From assembly GCA_051294375.1 (NCBI GenBank), contig CM119268.1, positions 616,415-680,414 of the forward strand: a stretch of DNA of 64,000 bases. Reading direction: 5' to 3'. Below, piece after piece: positions 11,525 through 24,089 of the stretch (position 1 is its first letter; every line of letters starts with the position of its first letter). Both the position numbers and the translations under genes were made by a program. Under the pieces are notes generated by a model that did not search any database, was not told where the DNA came from, and worked only from the letters and a program-made list of their open reading frames with translations. Origin of the DNA: Paraspadella gotoi (Eukaryota; Chaetognatha).

Positions 11525-12230
11525 TGTTTTTATTGAAATTTCAAATTGTAAGTTTAGTTTTTACTTGTTTTTTCCAGTCTTTTAGAAGTTTACGAGTCTT
11601 TGTTTTTTATGAATTTCATACCAATAGTTTCAGTTGTTCCCGCAGTTTTTACACTAATTACTGTTTATGGATTTATGTCAATTACTGTTTTGTAATTAAT
11701 AAAAAAATAAAAATAATCTCTTGGTTTCATATTTTTTTTTTTTTTATGCATTAATCTTTGAACGTTTATTAACATTGATTTTCGTTATGCTTTATATTTG
11801 TTTGTTTCTTTGTTGTCATTATTTTTTGTTTTTATTATATTTACGCATTATCAAAAAATAAAATTATGAAATTATAAAATAAAAGCTTATTGCTTCTTTT
11901 CGGTTTTTTTTAGTTTTTCCGGGGTTTTTATGATTTTTACATTTTGACTTTGAATCGTTTCCTGAACGTTATTTTATAGTTTTCTGTATGTATTAAGTTC
12001 TATAACATTATTAATGATTTTAAAGCTAGTGGTCTTTTGTTTTTATTGAATTTCAAATATGTAGTTTAGTTTTTACTTGTTTTCCAGTCTCTTTAAACGT
12101 TAGTATGTCTTTTGTTTTTATTTGAATTCAATTACATAGTTTTAGTTTTCCAGTCTTTTACCACTGTGTACTGTTTATGATTAGGTCAATACTGTTTTTT
12201 GGTTATTAATAAATAAAAAAAAAAAAATAT
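11525..12230. repeat. Pair of direct repeats
   Basis: Sequence at 11525-11710 (gtttttattgaaatttc ... gtttagtttttacttgttt ... ccagtctttt ... tactgtttatg ... attaat) recurs at about 12035-12225. Related fragments lie on the minus strand near 17560-17640 and 42100-42190. Dispersed non-coding repeat. Confidence 0.55.
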
Positions 12231-12289
12231 ATTTTGTCAGTTGCTGCCATTTTATCTGAACCCTTAATAACGAGTTCAGGCTCCTGGCA

Positions 12290-13449
12290 GTGACTGTTCA
12301 GCTGGCTTCAGCTTTCTTCTTTTTCTTTCTGTCTCTCTTTTTCCTCTGTCTGTCTCTCTTTCTCTCTCTTTCTGTCTTTCTGTCTTCTCACTCTGTACGC
12401 ATCCGTTCGTTTTTTGAAAAAAATTTGATTTATTGTTTTTCCTTCTCAAAAACTTTTATTATCGCCATTTTACTTCCGCGCTTTTTTTTTCAATTACAAA
12501 ATACCGCAAATTTATATCTGAGATATAATTGGAAAGAAATATCGTGTTTTCTTTTTCTCTCTCTCTCTCTCTCTCTCTCTTATTATTTTTTTTTAAAAAA
12601 TGAAGAATAACTTATAATGATAATGCATTATCAACATATAAAATCAGCTAATGTGAACCCTATTATATATGCAGCACTTTTTGCCGAATAATATAATTGC
12701 ATGCACAACATTATATAAAAAAAAAAATTTTGTTTTTATTTATTATTGCAACTTTGACCGGTTTGCCACTATTGGCAAATTATATCTAAAATAGGGAGTT
12801 GATGAAGAGATAATAGTCAAATTAACATTACTTTTTTGTTATTCTGATAATTTGTACTATTATTAAATTTATAAAATATTTTTAGTGTAATATTTAATCA
12901 ATTTTTTACTTTTTTTAAAATATAATTATTGGAGTTGTGTAACTATTTTAAAATATTGTAAATATGCAAATATTAAATTTTGACCCATCGGTCTGGTTTC
13001 TTTCTAAAAAAGAACATATCTTTCTTCTCTCTATCTCTCTTTCTCTCTCCTTCTCTCCTCTCTCTCTCTCTTTCTCTGCTTCTTTTTTTTTCCTTCTAAA
13101 AAAACTTTTATATCGCCATTATTCCGAGATTTTCGTGGATTTTCTCCATTCTTTAAAAACTTTTATTATCGCCATTTATTATTTTATCTCAATACAAAAT
13201 CCCAAACAGTACAATAACTTATCTTAACCTAATTTCGTGGTCGTTGCGGAGCAAACAAGTAACATGTCGGAGGAAACATGACCTATAACGCGTTACGTGC
13301 ATATAAAAAAATCAAGCAATAGACCCAATTTCAACGACGCCGTTGCGAGGCAACGATAACCGCATTATAAACGATGGAGTGACCTAATAATGCGTCTCCG
13401 TTGGTGGGAAAACTCTCTCTCTCTCTCTCTTTCTCACTCTCCTCCTCTT

Positions 13450-13495
<46 letters not shown>

Positions 13496-13760
13496 CCTCT
13501 CTCTCTCTCTCTCTTTTTTCCTTCTAAAAACTTTTTATTATCCGCCATTTATTCCGCGCTTTTTTCTCAAATACAAAATCACAAAATTTACAGTCCGAGA
13601 TTTTCGTGGATTTTTTTTCTTAAAAATTCTGATTTATTCTTTATATTAAACGAAGAGAGACCCTAATAATGCGTTTTGTTTAGCGGGAAAACGTTCCAGC
13701 CTCTCTCTCTCTCTCTCTGCTCTCTCTCTCCTCTCTCTCATCTCTCTCTCTCTCTCTCAT
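12290..13760. repeat. Three tandem-like copies of a CT-microsatellite repeat
   Basis: The module (CT)n - aaaacttttattatcgccat - cgcgctttttt - aatacaaaat - gagattttcgtgga appears near 12370-12540, 13015-13200 and 13410-13650, and the linking motif taataatgcgt..gtgggaaaa or gcgggaaaac appears twice. Non-coding repeat family inside intron 2 of the QPCT-like gene. Confidence 0.6.
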
Positions 13761-13794
13761 CATACACGCAATTTGTTTGTTTTATTTACGGAAT

Positions 13795-13975
13795 GAATTC
13801 AGCGCGTCATGAATCAACTATCATCGCATCAGATGACATGACTATCGATCGGTATCAATGAATGATTATCAATCATATCAATGAATGACTATCATTCGCA
13901 TCAGATCATTTGATTATCGATCACATCCAGTCATGTTTGTTATCAATCGCATCAAAATTATTGCGTGTATATCTG
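13795..13975. repeat. Degenerate ATCA-type short tandem repeat
   Basis: Multiple spaced copies of (a)tcaatcgcatca / atcaatgaatga. No coding potential. Confidence 0.5.
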
Positions 13976-14123
13976 CAGTCAATATTTGGTTACTGTTCGA
14001 TAAAGCGGCTCGCAAAGTCTTTATGCTTTTAAGAATTTTTTTATACTATTCTCTCGGAAGTTGAGCATCACTTCTCCTCGTCTCTCAATACTCTCTGGCC
14101 GTTCTCTCCTCTCTGGTCTGCCG

Positions 14124-14155
<32 letters not shown>

Positions 14156-14484
14156 AATGTTGTTATCTACCTGTTATACTCGTTTACACTGTCCTTTCTC
14201 ACTTTTCTCAACTTTCTCAACCTTAAAAATGAAGTTATAGTATAGGAGATAAGTGGTCAAATATTGTGGGGACAGTGTTAGTTAGGCGACAGAGATATGA
14301 ATTTTTGTTGAAGGTAAAGAGTGAAATGGTGAAAGAGAGAGATGAGAGAGAAGAGAGTGAGAGAAAGAGATGAGAGAGAGTGTTGGTGGCTCGTGACGCA
14401 CCCAGGGACGAGGCCAAAAGTCCTTTGTTTTTTTCATTAATTTTATTATTGTTAACCAATAAAGCTACCATTAAATTACCTTAC

Positions 14485-14663
14485 CATTTGGCAAATCAAA
14501 GTTGACAAGCGCAGGGTAAGGTCGTCTCCGGCGGCAAGGTGAGTAATTTCCTCACCCGCAGCTGGAAGAGTCGCCATAACATTTGTGAACGCGGATTGTC
14601 ACGAAGGGAGTTGCGTCGACGAATCGAGTCGAAAGAAAGACCTTGCGACCAACAAGCGAGATT
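14485..14663 (-). CDS. QPCT: Exon 2 of the QPCT-like gene, with base-level frame breaks
   Basis: Minus strand. Strong acceptor (ttcattttctcag|) before 14663 and donor (gtaagg) after 14485. Consecutive segments in neighbouring frames read ACWSQGLSFDS, FVDATPF, TNVMATLPAAGEEITHLAAG, then DDLTL and a CHFD-like end. In glutaminyl cyclases the matching order is GW.V..D.F.D.TP.G...F.NV(I/V)AT......LTLACH(Y)DSK. Three one-base changes are needed to keep one frame. The exon lies between exons 1 and 3 on the same strand. Outside any inverted repeat, so the errors here are not confined to duplicated arms. Confidence 0.75.
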
Positions 14664-15154
14664 CTGAGAAAATGAAAGGAATTGTAGGATATAGACGCCT
14701 CGTTGGCTAATTCATAACGATTATTCTTTAAGTGAGCCTATTATGTTATCTGAAATAAGAGGAGTAATATTTATTTTATTGAACATATTCTTCTGCGCAT
14801 CTGAGTTAGGAGACTTTCCTTTTCGTTGCGTTTTCATTTACTAGAGAGAAAACAAAGTTATATTTGTTTACAAACAACGGGTTTTTAAGCAAAAAAAAAC
14901 GGACATGTTTCGACTCTATTTTTCTCGGTGATGAAGACTCGAACAAGTTTGAGCAAACGTGTCGGATCTGCCTACGAATAATTACAGCGGTAATAAGCTA
15001 ATCCGATGAATAAATCACGGTAATTTTTTCTGACTTGCAGTTTAATTTGTGAATCTTAACAGATCATAAAAAATCGTAGCAAATAACAAATCATTATACG
15101 GAAAAAATCTATAGAATCCGAATTCTTGATACAATATTTAGATGTACCATATAA

Positions 15155-15725
15155 ATTCGCGAATAATTTGGTCAACATGCATAATTTTGTCAACTGGCAT
15201 AATATGGTCAAATGTCATATATGGTCAACTGGCAAAATTTGGTCAACTGGCATAATTTGGTCAAATGGCATAATTTGGTCAACTGGCATAATTTGATCAA
15301 CTGGCATAATTTGGTAAACTGGCATAATTTGATCAACTGACATACTTTGGTCAATTGACATAATTTGAACAACTGACATAATTTGGTTAACTGCCGTAAT
15401 TTGGTCAACTGGCATAATTTGGTCAACTTGCTTAATTTGGTCAACTGATATAATTTTGTCAACTGGCATAATTTGGTCAACAGGCATAATTTGCTCAATT
15501 GGCTTAATTTGATCAGCTGGCATAATTTTATCAACTGGCATAATTTGGTCAACTTGCAGAATTTGGTCACTTGAATAATTTGGTCAACTGACATAATTTA
15601 GTCAACTGTCATACTTTGGTCAACTGGCATAATTTGGTGAACTGGCATAATTTTATCAACTTGCATAATTTTGTCGACATGCAGAATTTTTTCACTTGAC
15701 AAAATTATGTCACTTGACCAAATTA
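15155..15725. repeat. 18-bp minisatellite
   Basis: About 30 units of a roughly 18-bp motif (tcaactggcataatttgg) with point changes. The unit length is a multiple of three, so reverse frames stay open (LTKLCQ-type repeats). It sits in intron 1 of the QPCT-like gene and is not coding. Confidence 0.9.
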
Positions 15726-15959
15726 TTCAAATGGCATATGAGAGAGATAGAAAGAGAAAATTCAAATAAATATGTCTTTTGGTTTTCTATTTTGAACTCT
15801 TTTCCACTTCTACGATTCCATCAAAATTTATTATCCAGTTTAATAACAAAATTTCCTACCCACACAGAAATTTTAATATCAATTAATCTATCCATTTTTT
15901 TATTAAATATAATAATTATGAGTAAATATAAGGAAAAATACAAAATAAAAATAAAAATA

Positions 15960-16250
15960 TTTAAACTCATTTCCACTCGCACGATTCCATCGAAACTTTA
16001 CATCCTTCTTAATCACACACTTTCCTACACACATACAAAATTTCATCTCAATCCACAATCCGTTCACGAGTAATTGGAGATTTATGCTAAGTGGGGACGG
16101 ACGGACGGACGGACGGACGGACGGACGGACGGACGGACATAATTTTTTTGCACAGTTTATCATATTTGATGTTCTAAGGTGATTTAATGACCGACCGACC
16201 AAATTATGGGGGGCGACTGACAAATCGTTATAGAGTCGGAATCTGCCTGC
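15960..16250 (+). repeat. Dispersed element with internal (GGAC)n
   Basis: Landmarks in order: ctcatttccactcgcacgattccat, cacactttcctac, caaaatttcat, gagtaattggag, (GGAC)n, ttatcat, gaccgaccgacc, ttatagagtcggaatctg. The same order occurs at 59388-59890 and partly near 52500-52640, 54785-54905 and 58485-58560. Probably a truncated non-autonomous transposable element family. Confidence 0.7.
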
Positions 16251-16311
16251 GGGGGTTTTTGAGGCAACTGCCCAAATTAACTCACCCTTTTCTCCGCTGA
16301 GTTAACCTTAC

Positions 16312-16599
16312 CTTCATAACTTCAACGATGAATCCCTTAACTTTCCTGTTTCCCTCAGAACCGGAGATTCGCGGCTGCAGCAAATCTTCAACGAAAGCTT
16401 CCATCAACGCCGCGTCAGTCGATGCAGCCAGCCTGCGCAGGGACGGAGTCGGCAGCTGCGTCAACTCGTGCGTCCATTTCCGGTCGAAGAGAGAGGGCGA
16501 GGCGGTGGCGGCGGCGGTGGCGGTGAAAAAGAGAGAGAGCGAGAGAAAGAGGGAGAGCGAGACGAAAGGAAATAGAATCGGGGATAATTGAAAAGTCAT
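16312..16599 (-). CDS. QPCT: First coding exon of the QPCT-like gene (signal peptide and N-terminal catalytic region)
   Basis: Minus strand, ATG at 16597-16599, 96 codons, ending ATG AAG|gtaagg at 16312. Residues 1 to about 34 form a hydrophobic signal peptide or membrane anchor (SPILFPFVSLSLFLSLSLFF). It then reads FDRKWTHELTQLPTPSLRRL, a short linker, and LQPRISGSEGNRKVKGFIVE, which corresponds to the family's L...L.P.L..R..GSPGN..VR.FI. Family enzymes are zinc-dependent and act in the ER, Golgi or outside the cell. Phase 0 at the end fits exon 2. With exons 2-5 and the candidate last exon, the gene covers more than 16 kb; the exon bearing the last zinc-ligand His was not found, so the model is incomplete. 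Confidence 0.86.
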
Positions 16600-16876
16600 T
16601 TTTATTTTAATTGTTGTTTTGTTTTTGTTTTTGATGTTGATGTTGTTTATTATGATTCCATGCTTGATTCCATGCTTGATTCCATGCTTGATCTCGGTCT
16701 CGTCACTCTCTGGACATAAACAAGCAACGAAACAAGTTTGTAATCTCCCGACCTAAGTTTTTATAAACAAAGAGAAATTTTAAAAAATCTTATAATATTA
16801 AAATATTGAAAAAAGAAATTTTTAAAAAAAAGTAAGAATTTTTGCGAGTACACAAAACATTAACTGTTTTCTTTTT

Positions 16877-16879
<3 letters not shown>

Positions 16880-16958
<79 letters not shown>

Positions 16959-16965
16959 GAGATAG
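16880..16965. repeat. (GA)n-(GATA)n compound microsatellite
   Basis: gagaga run of about 40 bp followed by gatagata repeats of about 40 bp. Confidence 0.95.
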
Positions 16966-16989
16966 ACGAAGAAAAGGTCGCTGTGTCGT

Positions 16990-17265
16990 GAATTGTGAAG
17001 TTGAGACGGAAGGGGAGGAGAAATAAGAGTAGGAAGAGGAAGAAAAGGAGGAGGAGGAGGAAGAGGAGAAGGAAGAGGAAGAAAACGAGGAGGAGGAAGA
17101 AGACGAGGAAGAAGGGGAGGAGGAAGAAGATGAGGGAGAAGAGAAGAAGAAGGAGCGGGAAGAGGAAGAAAAGGAGTAGGAAGAAGAGGAAGAAGAAGAT
17201 GAGGAAGAAGAAGAGGAGGAGGAAGAAGAGGAGGAGAAAAAGGAAGAGGAGGAAGAGGTTGTAAA
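16990..17265. repeat. GAG/GAA purine tract
   Basis: About 270 bp of gaggaagaag-type sequence. The Lys/Arg-rich open frame across it is compositional. Confidence 0.85.
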
Positions 17266-17269
17266 GTTC

Positions 17270-18180
17270 CCGTGAATTTGACTTTAACGCGAATATTTTT
17301 TTTTTACTTTTTCTTTCTTTTTTTTCTTTTTTTTCTTTTTTTTAAAAGAGAGCAACCGAGGTTTAAAGATAATTAACCAAAAACGATATAAACTTATTAG
17401 GTATTATTGGATTGAAATATAAAGACAGATTGGTCTACTGATTCTTGGACGGCTATTATCTTATATATATTATTTAATATATAGTTTTTGTTTATTTATT
17501 ATATTATTATTTTTTATTATTTATGGACCTGACCTTTATATAAATATTTTTTATTAATATTAAAAACAGTTTTACAGTAATGGTGTAAAAGACTGGAAAA
17601 CGATAAACAAGTAAAAACTAAAATATGAATTATCAACAAATTAGCCTCAATCGCCCAAGAAACTAAATTTCTGACTCTATTTTATTCTATTCTGTTCTAT
17701 TCTATTCTATTCTATTCTAGTCTATTCTGTTCTATTCTATTCTATTCTATTCTATTCTATTCTATTCTATTCTATTCTATTCTATTCTATTCCATCACTG
17801 TAATTCTAAGTAAAACTGATGGTCTGTGTACCGCCAATAAAAAAAAATATATAATTAGTTCACTCTTATACTATTCTTCTTTTTAGTCACTTTTGTGTCT
17901 CGGTTATGTTAAAATTTAATTTATTTCATAACTCGGGTAATACTTCATCAATGCAATTAATTAACTCGGGTAATACTTCATCAATTTAGTTCACATTAAG
18001 TATGAAAGTAAGGTAACATAAGACCTTTAACGAGTTATTAATTAAATATATATATATATATCATACTTGTGAAGGCTCTTGATCGTCTTAAAATGCTAAC
18101 AAATGACTTAAAAGTATAATTTTTAATCTTGGTTGCTCTTTTGTTGTTTTCGGAGAGAATCTCGAATCTAAGTGACTACT
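17270..18180. other. AT-rich intergenic sequence with TTCTA repeat, no gene seen
   Basis: No exon-like frame. Contains a (TTCTA)n pentanucleotide repeat at about 17675-17795 and an (AT)n run near 18045. Confidence 0.6.
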
Positions 18181-18224
18181 CGCGCCGTCTTTTGTTTAAA
18201 ACAAATCGTTTAAAAAATAGATGA

Positions 18225-18530
18225 CGGATTAGTGCCACCGGACAGGACAGGACAAATTACTGCCTGTTATTTGCTCGTTTTAGAACTTCGGATCTGACCT
18301 GTAGTCTGCCACTACAGGAGGGTTATATGTCCCGACCAACTTACTGGCATTGACACCAATGGGGGCGCGAACCCAAGAACGCTTGGCGTGAAGAGAGAAT
18401 TCTCGATCTTACGCTAACGGGGCAGCGGTGATGGATTTAGGCGGGTGGCGATAGCGAATGTGTTGCCACAACGGATCCGATACATTGCGTTTCTAGCATA
18501 CGGACACGGCGAAACTCAGGCTCGAATGAC
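18225..18530 (-). repeat. GC-richer repeat, possibly tRNA-derived
   Basis: A GC-rich island in AT-rich sequence. On the minus strand it holds tgggttcgcgcccccat, close to a tRNA T-arm/B-box, in a context like that of other SINE heads. No A box was defined, so this is only a suggestion. Confidence 0.35.
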
Positions 18531-18796
18531 CGTTCTTATTTTTTAAAATTAAATCCAGAAATGAAAATATGAACTACAACAACAACAAAAACAAAACAAA
18601 AACAACAACCCGAATTAACAATTTCGTTAAATTTTTTTTTTGTCTGTTTTGTTATGGGACGTAATGTCATAAAACTCATAATTACCTAAAAAAAAAAAAA
18701 GAGTATGACTAATTGACTAAGATAAATATCTATCACGTAAAATTATAATTAATTGACTAACATGAATATGACAATAAATATTGTAATATTCCTTGG

Positions 18797-19164
18797 GGGG
18801 CCTGCTCATTTTGAGCTCTACCTTAATTCTTAATTTTTCACTTCAACAGTCACTTATCTATCCCTCACAAAAATATATCCTTTCACATTTAAAAACTTTC
18901 TTTCCTTTCATTACGATTTATTTATTATTAGATTAATTGTTAAATCACTATTAGTTTAAAAACTTTTTTCTTTGTTGTACATTACACAATGTATTATTTT
19001 GTCTCTCTCTGTCTCTCTCTCTCTCTCTCTTTCTCTCTCTATCTCGCTTTCTTTCTCTTTCACCAATTGACCATTTCACTTCTTTTCACAACTGATCTGT
19101 CTTCAACTTAAACTGTCCTCACCTTTTAACCACTATCTCTGTGTTGGAAACTTTTGCCCTCTCT

Positions 19165-19200
<36 letters not shown>

Positions 19201-19205
19201 GCTTT
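18797..19205 (+). repeat. CT-rich dispersed repeat (ggcc..gctca..ttgagctc family)
   Basis: Begins ggggcctgctcattttgagctc, then ctatccctcac, (CT)n, ttgaccatttcac, cctcaccttttaa, ctctgtgttggaaac, (CT)n. The same order runs on the minus strand from about 56330 to 55870. Partial copies at 21873-22020 (plus) and 26280-26430 (minus). Confidence 0.65.
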
Positions 19206-20760
19206 TATCTTGGATCATTTTTTAACTTGCATCATTTTTTTAAACTAGCTTCATTTTAAAGTTATATATTTTTTTGATTTGCATTAATTTTTAAATGCAT
19301 CATTTTTTAATCATTTCATTGTTTTTTAAATTTGCATTATTTTGAAACTTGCATCATTTTTTAACTTCCATATTTTTTTGATTTATAATTTTTTTTGATT
19401 TACATTATTTTTTTGATTTGCATTATTTTTTAACTTACATCATTTTGCACCTTATATCATTTTTTTAATTTTAAATCATTTTTTATCTCGGCGCATCATT
19501 TTTTGAATGCATAATTTTTTAACCCTATATCATTTTTCAACTTGCATCATTTTTTTTTCAAATTGCAGCATTTTTTTTAAACTTGCCTTATTTTCTTAAC
19601 TTATATTATTTTTTAACTTATATTATTTTTCTTTTGTAATTTTTTAAATTTAATATTACCTTTTACTTATATGGTTTAATTTTATATTAAAATTTAATTA
19701 TCAATTAATTTATAAAAAACAATTCATAAATTGGTACAAACAATATAACAATTATCCATTTGTTGTTAGTTGTAGAATAAATTAATTTATTAATTAATTA
19801 ATTATAAGAAACTATTAATTATTATTTTAACTAATTAATTATTATCGCTTATGATCGTCATCAGATCCAGCATTTTTGTTTTTTTTATTCTAAGTAAAAC
19901 TAAAAACTTTCAGCTTGAATTGAAAAACAAGAAGAAATTTTTTCTAATGCCAAATAATAAAAATATATAAAATTATGTAATATTATATTTTTTTAGAATT
20001 ATACAATTCGATTTTTACTGATTTGGAATACTACTAAACATTTTTTGATTTTTAATTGATATTTTTTTTAAACAATTAGTAAAATAATATATTTCTTTTT
20101 TAATTTAATTAATCATATTAAATTTAATAAAATGTTGATTGGGAAAGTAAAAAAAAGAAATAGAAAAAAATAAAGTAAAATAAAAAAATAAAGGAAACAG
20201 AGAAAGTAAGAGAGAGAAAGAGGAAAAAGAGTGAGTGAAGAGAATAAGAGTAAAAAAAGAAATGGAAATAAAGTCATATAAAAATAAATTTTATTTTTTC
20301 TCAATAATTCCTTTTCCTAAGTATTTTTTAGAAGCTTTATCTCTTTCTCTCCCATTTCTTTTTTTTCTCTTTCTTCTTTCTCTTTCTCCTCTCTCTCCCC
20401 TCTCTTTTTAAAATGCTTGCAAAAATTGTTTAAAATATATATTTTGTTAAAAAGATTTGAAAAAGTTAAAACATATACATTTTAAAAAAAAAAAAAAATT
20501 ATTTATTATTTATTTATTAATTTTAAACATAACAAATTGAAAAGTTTTTTCATGATCCATTGATCTGAATTAAAAAAACATATTATCAAATACAAAACTA
20601 TAATAAATTTTAAACAAAAAGCCGGAGGCGTTCAAGAGGCGAAGCGGAGGCGATCCGGGCTAAAAAAATGAGAGGCGAACGCAAACCGGAGGCGAGGGGG
20701 TCTCGGGAGGCGGGAGTGGAGGCGGGCGAAATTCACCGCTCCAGCATCCTCTAGCGTTTA
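19205..20760. other. AT-rich intergenic sequence, no gene seen
   Basis: Holds a degenerate repeat of catcattttttaacttg type (19205-19640) and GGAGGCG repeats at 20620-20730. No exon or RNA gene recognised. Confidence 0.6.
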
Positions 20761-21222
20761 AAGTCATACTTCGAAATGATTTGGTCCTCGTCGTCAAATT
20801 TTTAAATTTTTTTTTTCAAGTCATTGGGAATGTTTCTCAATGATTATTTGAACGCTTGCAATAACATCACGACTAACAGTAAATGCATTCACATTTGAGC
20901 CTTATTTCTTATGGGTAACTTCACGACAATCACTTTACTAATCCATCACAATAACTCTTCCTTACATGAGCACGACTAATCACGGTAGGGCAGAGAGAAT
21001 GTGAGAGAAACAAAAAAGTATAATCTCTGAAACCTATAAAGTATTTAAGTATACCAACAAGACTCTTAAAGTGCTAGGTCTGCAAAATCCTATAAAAGCA
21101 GAATTTTTTTTAAATGCTTATTAAAGTTTTCAAATTTTTTATATAAAGTATTTGAATTTCTATATATCACTCAATCCATTCTATTCTTTGAGTTTTGAGC
21201 TTTTTCACGAATTTCCTTTCAG

Positions 21223-23070
21223 CTGAGAATCACGTTGTTTCCGTTGGCGAAGACGTCATATTCACTTGTTTGTTCGATTCACAAAATTCACAACCGCGGA
21301 TTCGATTCAGAACAAAATCGAGCGAGGAGTTTTCAGATTGGTAAATGGCTCACTAAACTTTAACCTAAGTTGTAGTCATTCAAATAGCGATGTCCGGGCG
21401 ATTCACACAGGAGTCGCAGGTTTGGTTCAAGTTGTTTGGCGACTTCGCCATGGCGATATCCCCAGGGCCCTTGGCGATGTCGCCAGTACCCTCGATGGCG
21501 ACCTCGCCAGTGATAAAAGTAGCGAAATATAATGAAAAAAGGGAGTTAGAGATGGGATGCACGGGGATGACGGAGATCCGGGTTAGGGTTAAGGGGAGAG
21601 GCCCGCGGGCGATGCTAGGTTTAGGTTTTGGCTTGGCATAAGACAGGGGGCCCAGGTTAGGGTTATCCCTAACCTTTAACCTAATCTTTAACTAAAAAAA
21701 AATTAAGCTTAATTCCGAATTCAAGATAAAATTGAGCTTTATGGGAAAAAAACAGGCTCAAATTTTTTTCTAAAGCCCATAATTTTTTCATTATGTTTTG
21801 GTTTCTTTACTGGCCTTATTTTCTTAAACATCTTTTTTTAATCTTAAATTCGAAAGATGTTGTTAGTTGTTGGGGCCGGCTCATTTTGAGCTCTTTTCTA
21901 TATTTAATTTTACTAACTCTTTACTCATCTATCCCTCACCACTTATTCTTCTATTTCAATTTCAACTTTAAACTCATTAATAAACGCAGTAATAGGCTCC
22001 TTTGTAAAAAAGAGCCCGTTTATTTCTTTTTAAATCTCTAATGGTTTGTTAAATTATTGCCATCTTACAGACTCTAACTGGAATCGTTATTTCGGGAGTT
22101 TTTTGGTTCACGATTCGAGAAGTGAGTCTTAACGATGGTGGACAGTATCGCTGCCTTTCGAGCGAAGAAAAACTGTGGACAACTTTATCATTGTTTAGGT
22201 GAGAAAAAACAATTTAATACCTTTCAATCAGTCACATCAGTTATTTTTAAAAATTAAAGATCGCAGAACCACACAATTTTATAGAAACTTCAAACGAATT
22301 ATTACAAATGTTCAAATTTTTCATTTTAATTTAGTGTTTGTATTTAAATGACTTTGTAGCCATTAACCATTAAGCAATTACCCAATCCCTACTCAGATCC
22401 AGATTTCTCTCTCCTGCCCTTACAACCACGACATCGTCGTTGTCGCCTCTACAATAACATTTGTTCAATGCGCCGTCGATAAAACTGGATTCTTTGGCGA
22501 ATTTCGGACAGAGATATTGCGGGAAATTTGAATTGAATCTCGATATGAGGTGATAATGGAGAGAGTTATGGACATAGAGAAGTTGAAATGAAAAGAAAAA
22601 TTAAAATTAATGGAAATGATTAGATGAATAGAACCTATCTCAGTGTAAAGGGGTGGGTCAGAAGTTTAATCTAAAGCCTTAATCATTTTTGAAACAACTT
22701 TAAAGGAAGAAATATTTTTTAGATGAATCTAAATACTAGTATTTCATTTTTTATTGAAATTTTATTGATAGAAAATGTCAAAAATTATTTTAAATTGTTA
22801 TTCTGTAAAGCAGTTTCAGGTACCTCCTAAAAAGTTGTCTAAAAAGTATAATTCTGTTTATTGATTATTTAAACATGTAAACAAGTTTTGAACTTTTATA
22901 GACTTATCCTTTGGAAAACTTATTACGGGGAAAAACCGGAAAGAATTTTGGCCTCAACAATCGCAATGTCGACATCAACTGCTGGACATTTTGGCTGCAA
23001 ATTGTTTGGCCAGAAAAAGAAATAAGACGATTCGTTGTGGAAAGATGTTTGTCAGTCTTAAGGCTCACTT
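21223..23070 (+). pseudogene. Inverted, frameshifted copy of the Ig-like exons
   Basis: Exon copies at 21223-21340, 22071-22198, 22397-22549 and 22902-23070 match, in reverse, the exons at 26957-27075, 26088-26217, 25734-25888 and 25209-25378. Each lacks one or two bases compared with its partner, breaking the frame or the intron phase (for example SDW then a stop instead of SDL joined to TLTG). Deletions affect only this arm. Confidence 0.78.
21585..21700. repeat. Telomere-like (GGGTTA) degenerate tract
   Basis: gggttagggttaag, gttagggttatccctaaccttt and similar. The inverted copy is at about 26605-26710. Too short and degenerate to be a telomere. Confidence 0.5.
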
Positions 23071-23159
23071 GTGAGTTGGAAGGAAGGATTGAATTGAATT
23101 GAATTGAATTGAATTGGAATTGAATTGAATTGAATTGAATTGAATTGAATTGAACAGCA

Positions 23160-23375
23160 AAAGAGGGAGAGAAAAAGAGGGAGAGAGGAAGTAGAGAGAG
23201 AGAGAGAGAGGGAGAGAGTGAGAGGAGAGAGAGAGAGGAGAGAGAGAAGATGGGAGGGGGGAGAGAAAAGGAGGAGAGAGAGAGTAAAGAGAGAGGATGG
23301 GAGTGCGGGAGAGAGAGGCAGGGAGGGGAGAGAGAGGGAGGGAGAGGAGAGGAAGGAAGGGGAGAGGAGGATGGG

Positions 23376-23425
<50 letters not shown>

Positions 23426-23440
23426 AAATATAACTTAACA
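23160..23440. repeat. (GA)n-rich tract in an intron of the EGF/Ig gene (left-arm copy)
   Basis: About 280 bp of GA/GGA repeats preceded by (GAATT)n at 23091-23155. The partner is at 24860-25190. Confidence 0.9.
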
Positions 23441-24089
23441 ACAAATTAATGAATTCCAAATTTCTTATTTGGTCTTTAGTTTTATGGAACCAATTTGTAT
23501 CTCGATGGAACGTCATTTATCAAAAGTCCATCCACTCTACGAAATTTTGAAATTTCATTGTCGTGGATTGTTGATTCATCAATAATCGGTTGATTCATTT
23601 CCATCGAAACTCGAAACAAAATTTGTGTTTTTTGTAAATTGATATTTACTTGTAATAAAAAGCTAACGAATTATTCTTTTTTTTTAAACTTAAGAAAAAT
23701 CAAGGAAAACGGAAATAAATAGAAAACTGGGAGATAAAAAAAGAGAAAAGAACCAGAAAACCAAGAGCGGTAATTTTATGTGTATCGCAGTCTTGACTGT
23801 TCATATGTTTTCCCAAGCGCCTCGTTTCTACCCTGATTTGCATAAAACAGTACGAAATGTTGGTGTATGACATTTTGCTTTTATTTCTTTTTGTTGCTTA
23901 AATTCTTTTTTTCTTTTCCCATTTTTATTTCTGTTTCCTTCTTTGCCTTTCGAATCTTAGGAGATGAAAGAAGATCTTTGCCTCCCCATTACCTCGAGGC
24001 AAACAAAGAAAAAATAATAATAAATATTATATATTTATTGTCTAGAAAAAGTTTTGAAAATTTGTTTCATCAACGAATTTGTTTTATTA

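Noticed and set aside
14900-14945. Hammerhead-like motif near ggacatgtttcgactc
   Set aside because: The two halves lie on opposite strands (gatgaagactcg follows on the plus strand), so the core cannot form in one RNA.
15208-15594. 128-codon repeat protein (LTKLCQ units)
   Set aside because: Product of the 18-bp minisatellite, intronic, with no start context or splice support.
16995-17264. Lys/Arg-rich 89-codon ORF
   Set aside because: GAG/GAA purine tract in frame; no splice or start support.
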